A stretch of DNA of 6,130 nt. It comes from Nocardioidaceae bacterium. Lineage in GTDB: Bacteria > Actinomycetota > Actinomycetes > Propionibacteriales > Nocardioidaceae. The notes below the pieces were generated by a model. It saw only the letters and a program-made list of their open reading frames with translations. It ran no database searches and had not been told where the DNA came from. A program made the position numbers and the translations under genes. The stretch covers positions 1-6,130 of the forward strand of contig JACCUS010000161.1 in the NCBI GenBank assembly GCA_013811715.1, in the 5' to 3' direction. Positions 4,651-6,130 of this stretch are shown here, piece after piece; position 1 is the first letter of the stretch; each line of letters opens with the position of its first letter.

Positions 4651-5234
4651 GCCGCAGGGTGGCGGCCGTGGACCGGATTTCGGCCGTGTTGGTCGGTTTG
4701 GCGCTGGTCGCCGGCGGGTTGCTCGCCATCGACTGGCACCATCAGATCGTGCTCGACCTGGCGCAGACCGTGTCGGCGCCCGACCTCCCGCCGACGACAG
4801 ACCTGGAGTGGTGGCCGTGGGCCACGGGTGGCGCGGGACTCGTGCTGCTGCTACTCGCCTTGGGATGGCTGTGGGGCCACGCGCCCAAAGGTGCGTCGCC
4901 GGTGGTGCGGCTGCCCAGCCACCAGGGCAGAGGGCAGCTCAGCGCCGACCTGTCCTCGGTCGCGAGCGCAGCCGCCGACGCATTCCAGGCACGCGCCCCG
5001 GTGTCAGGGTGCCGCGGCGCCGTGCACGCCACGCGTTTCGGTCGGATGGTGGACGTGACGGGGCACCTCGAGCCGCACGCCGACCTCGCCACTGTGTTGG
5101 AAGGTGCCAGCCAAACGCAGCGCGAGGTCACCACCGCCTTTCCGAGCGGGACGGTCTCCTGCCGGGTCATCCTCAACACCCCGCGAACCTTGCGGCGGGG
5201 GGATCGCGCCGGCCAGACACCCCGCGTCAGGTGA
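4647..5234 (+). CDS. AmaP-like membrane protein, second copy
   Basis: 195-aa protein repeating the plan of its upstream neighbour: helix about 10-29 (RISAVLVGLALVAGGLLAID), an external loop of about 28 residues rich in Trp, Asp and Pro (WHHQIVLDLAQT, TTDLEWWPW), a second helix about 59-76 (ATGGAGLVLLLLALGWLWG), then a cytoplasmic domain of about 110 residues. That domain has an Asp23-like series: LSADLSSVASAAADAFQAR (98-116), strand RMVDVTGHLEP (133-143), helix ADLATVLEGASQTQREVTTAF and strand TVSCRVILNTP. Two Cys (122 and 172) are present. It is not close in sequence to the first copy, so it is an old paralogue or a functional partner rather than a recent duplication. The ATG overlaps the previous stop (ATGA) after a good ribosome site. 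Its 3' end overlaps the convergent LtrA gene by 8 nt. Confidence 0.78.
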   Translation: MSRRVAAVDRISAVLVGLALVAGGLLAIDWHHQIVLDLAQTVSAPDLPPTTDLEWWPWATGGAGLVLLLLALGWLWGHAPKGASPVVRLPSHQGRGQLSADLSSVASAAADAFQARAPVSGCRGAVHATRFGRMVDVTGHLEPHADLATVLEGASQTQREVTTAFPSGTVSCRVILNTPRTLRRGDRAGQTPRVR

Positions 5235-6130
5235 TCGGCCCGGCCGCTCGAGAGTTCGAACGAGGTACGACGGCTGCGGCGGCCGCCACAGCGGCCAACA
5301 CCGCCAAGGCGACGAGGGCGTCGGCGCGCACGGCAACGGCGATGATCGCGAGCGCGAAAGCTGCACACAGGACCCGCCACCAGTCGCCCCGGAGTCGACA
5401 GCGCATGTGGATCAGGTGCAGTGCCACGAGGTATCCGGCCACGCCGCCACAGAACGCCGCCGCTGACACGAGGCCGAGGGGTTCGTCGACATGGCCCAGC
5501 GTCTTCTTCAGGCCGAGGGCGGCCATCACGATGCCGAACACCAGCGGGATGTGGAGATAGCTGTAGACGTCCCGCGCCAGCCGGGAGCGCTCAGGCCCGG
5601 CGGCGACGGACATGCTTGCCTCGACCGCCTCCGATGCGCTGTCGAAGTAGGCCCACCACAACGCGCTGACGAGTGCCATCGCCAGCAGCGCCGCAGCGAC
5701 GGTGCCCGCGTCGAAGCTCAGCTCACCGCCGCCCGCGCCGATGGCCACGATCGACTCGCCCAGCGCGACGATCATGATCAGGCCGTGCCGCTCCGCGAAG
5801 TGCCCGGGGTTGATCGAGAACCCGGTGACACCCCAGATGTACGGCGTCGAGTAGGCGACGGCGACGGCGCCGAGAAACAGCAGCGTCGTCGTCGGGCCGT
5901 CTGTGAAGGAGGCCACGACGAGCACCACGCCCGCCAAGGCGTTGCCGGAGCCGAGCGAGACGATCGCGGCGGACGAGGTGGCGCCCGGGTTGGTGGCAAG
6001 ACGGAACAGCGTCGCGTGGAGCAGCATCACGACCAGCCAGCCGAGCGCGAACGCGAGCCCCCCTTCGTCGTACGCCGTCGGCACCGCGAGGGCGGTGACC
6101 AACATGGCGGCCATCGACATCAAGACAACC
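5227..6130 (-). CDS. Low temperature requirement A (LtrA) family membrane protein, N-terminus beyond window
   Basis: The frame is open to the right edge, giving 300 residues of the C-terminal part. It contains about eight hydrophobic helices and the LtrA hallmark HFAERHGLIMIVALGESIVA (located near 5733-5802 on the plus strand), followed by ALLAMALVSALWWAYFD and DVYSYLHIPLVFGIVMAALG. Family members are about 350-400 aa multi-pass inner-membrane proteins; the missing part would carry the N-terminal ELFFDLVF-type motif. The function of LtrA is poorly defined; the name comes from cold growth in Listeria. The TTG at 6121-6123 and ATG at 6118-6120 are internal, since two more in-frame codons (Val-Val) precede them and the reading fits the middle of a helix. 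The C-terminus is an Ala/Val-rich helix followed by a short polar tail. It is convergent with the stress operon; no functional link is evident. Confidence 0.9.
   Translation of the reverse strand, partial: VVLMSMAAMLVTALAVPTAYDEGGLAFALGWLVVMLLHATLFRLATNPGATSSAAIVSLGSGNALAGVVLVVASFTDGPTTTLLFLGAVAVAYSTPYIWGVTGFSINPGHFAERHGLIMIVALGESIVAIGAGGGELSFDAGTVAAALLAMALVSALWWAYFDSASEAVEASMSVAAGPERSRLARDVYSYLHIPLVFGIVMAALGLKKTLGHVDEPLGLVSAAAFCGGVAGYLVALHLIHMRCRLRGDWWRVLCAAFALAIIAVAVRADALVALAVLAAVAAAAAVVPRSNSRAAGPIT

Noticed and set aside
5200..5260. GC-rich ggcccggcc inverted repeat near 5237 as a terminator
   Set aside because: The palindrome is too short, has no loop and no U-run, and lies inside the LtrA coding sequence.
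4400..5560. Long plus-strand open frame of 386 residues across the AmaP-like genes and LtrA
   Set aside because: The translation is Arg/Pro/Gly-rich low-complexity sequence typical of an off-frame in high-GC DNA. It overlaps genes with clear protein features on both strands.
1..6130. CRISPR arrays, tRNA or rRNA genes, insertion sequences, integrases or phage genes
   Set aside because: I saw no regularly spaced repeats, RNA gene signatures, transposase-like proteins or terminal inverted repeats. Nearly all DNA is accounted for by ordinary chromosomal genes.

Overview
The window is GC-rich, gene-dense DNA with heavy GTG start use and many 4-10 nt gene overlaps. This fits a high-GC actinomycete, possibly Nocardioidaceae or Propionibacteriales; that placement is inferred from protein style and composition only. 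All calls come from reading the sequence and translations; no database search was possible.

Layout. (1) 2-127 (+): C-terminal tail of an unidentified protein cut by the left edge. (2) 189-1214 (+): membrane-anchored molybdopterin oxidoreductase with four N-terminal helices, an internal twin-arginine motif before a fifth helix, and an extracytoplasmic sulfite-oxidase-type Moco domain. (3) 1215-2281 (-): two overlapping genes, an ECF sigma factor followed by a divergent Asp23/Gls24-like protein. (4) 2282-2416: divergent intergenic region that must hold the promoters for both directions. (5) 2417-5234 (+): a seven-gene, tightly packed operon encoding a canonical Asp23 protein, a short Asp23-like protein, a small HPD-motif (J-domain-like) basic protein, a 58-aa DUF2273-like membrane protein, a further Asp23-like protein, and two successive AmaP-like proteins (two membrane helices plus a cytoplasmic C-terminal domain). 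(6) 5227-6130 (-): the C-terminal portion of an LtrA-family membrane protein running off the right edge.

Interpretation. The centre of the window is an envelope-stress module of the Asp23/AmaP/DUF2273 type known from Firmicutes, where AmaP anchors Asp23 to the membrane. Here it is expanded to four soluble Asp23-like proteins and two anchors whose C-terminal domains may share the same fold. It carries a probable J-domain-like protein and is paired with a divergent ECF sigma factor. One Asp23-like protein is translationally coupled to the sigma gene and no zinc-type or membrane anti-sigma factor is visible, so that protein is a candidate sigma-factor regulator. The flanking Moco protein and LtrA genes are convergent with the module and abut or overlap it at the stop codons, which marks the module borders exactly: 1215 and 5234.
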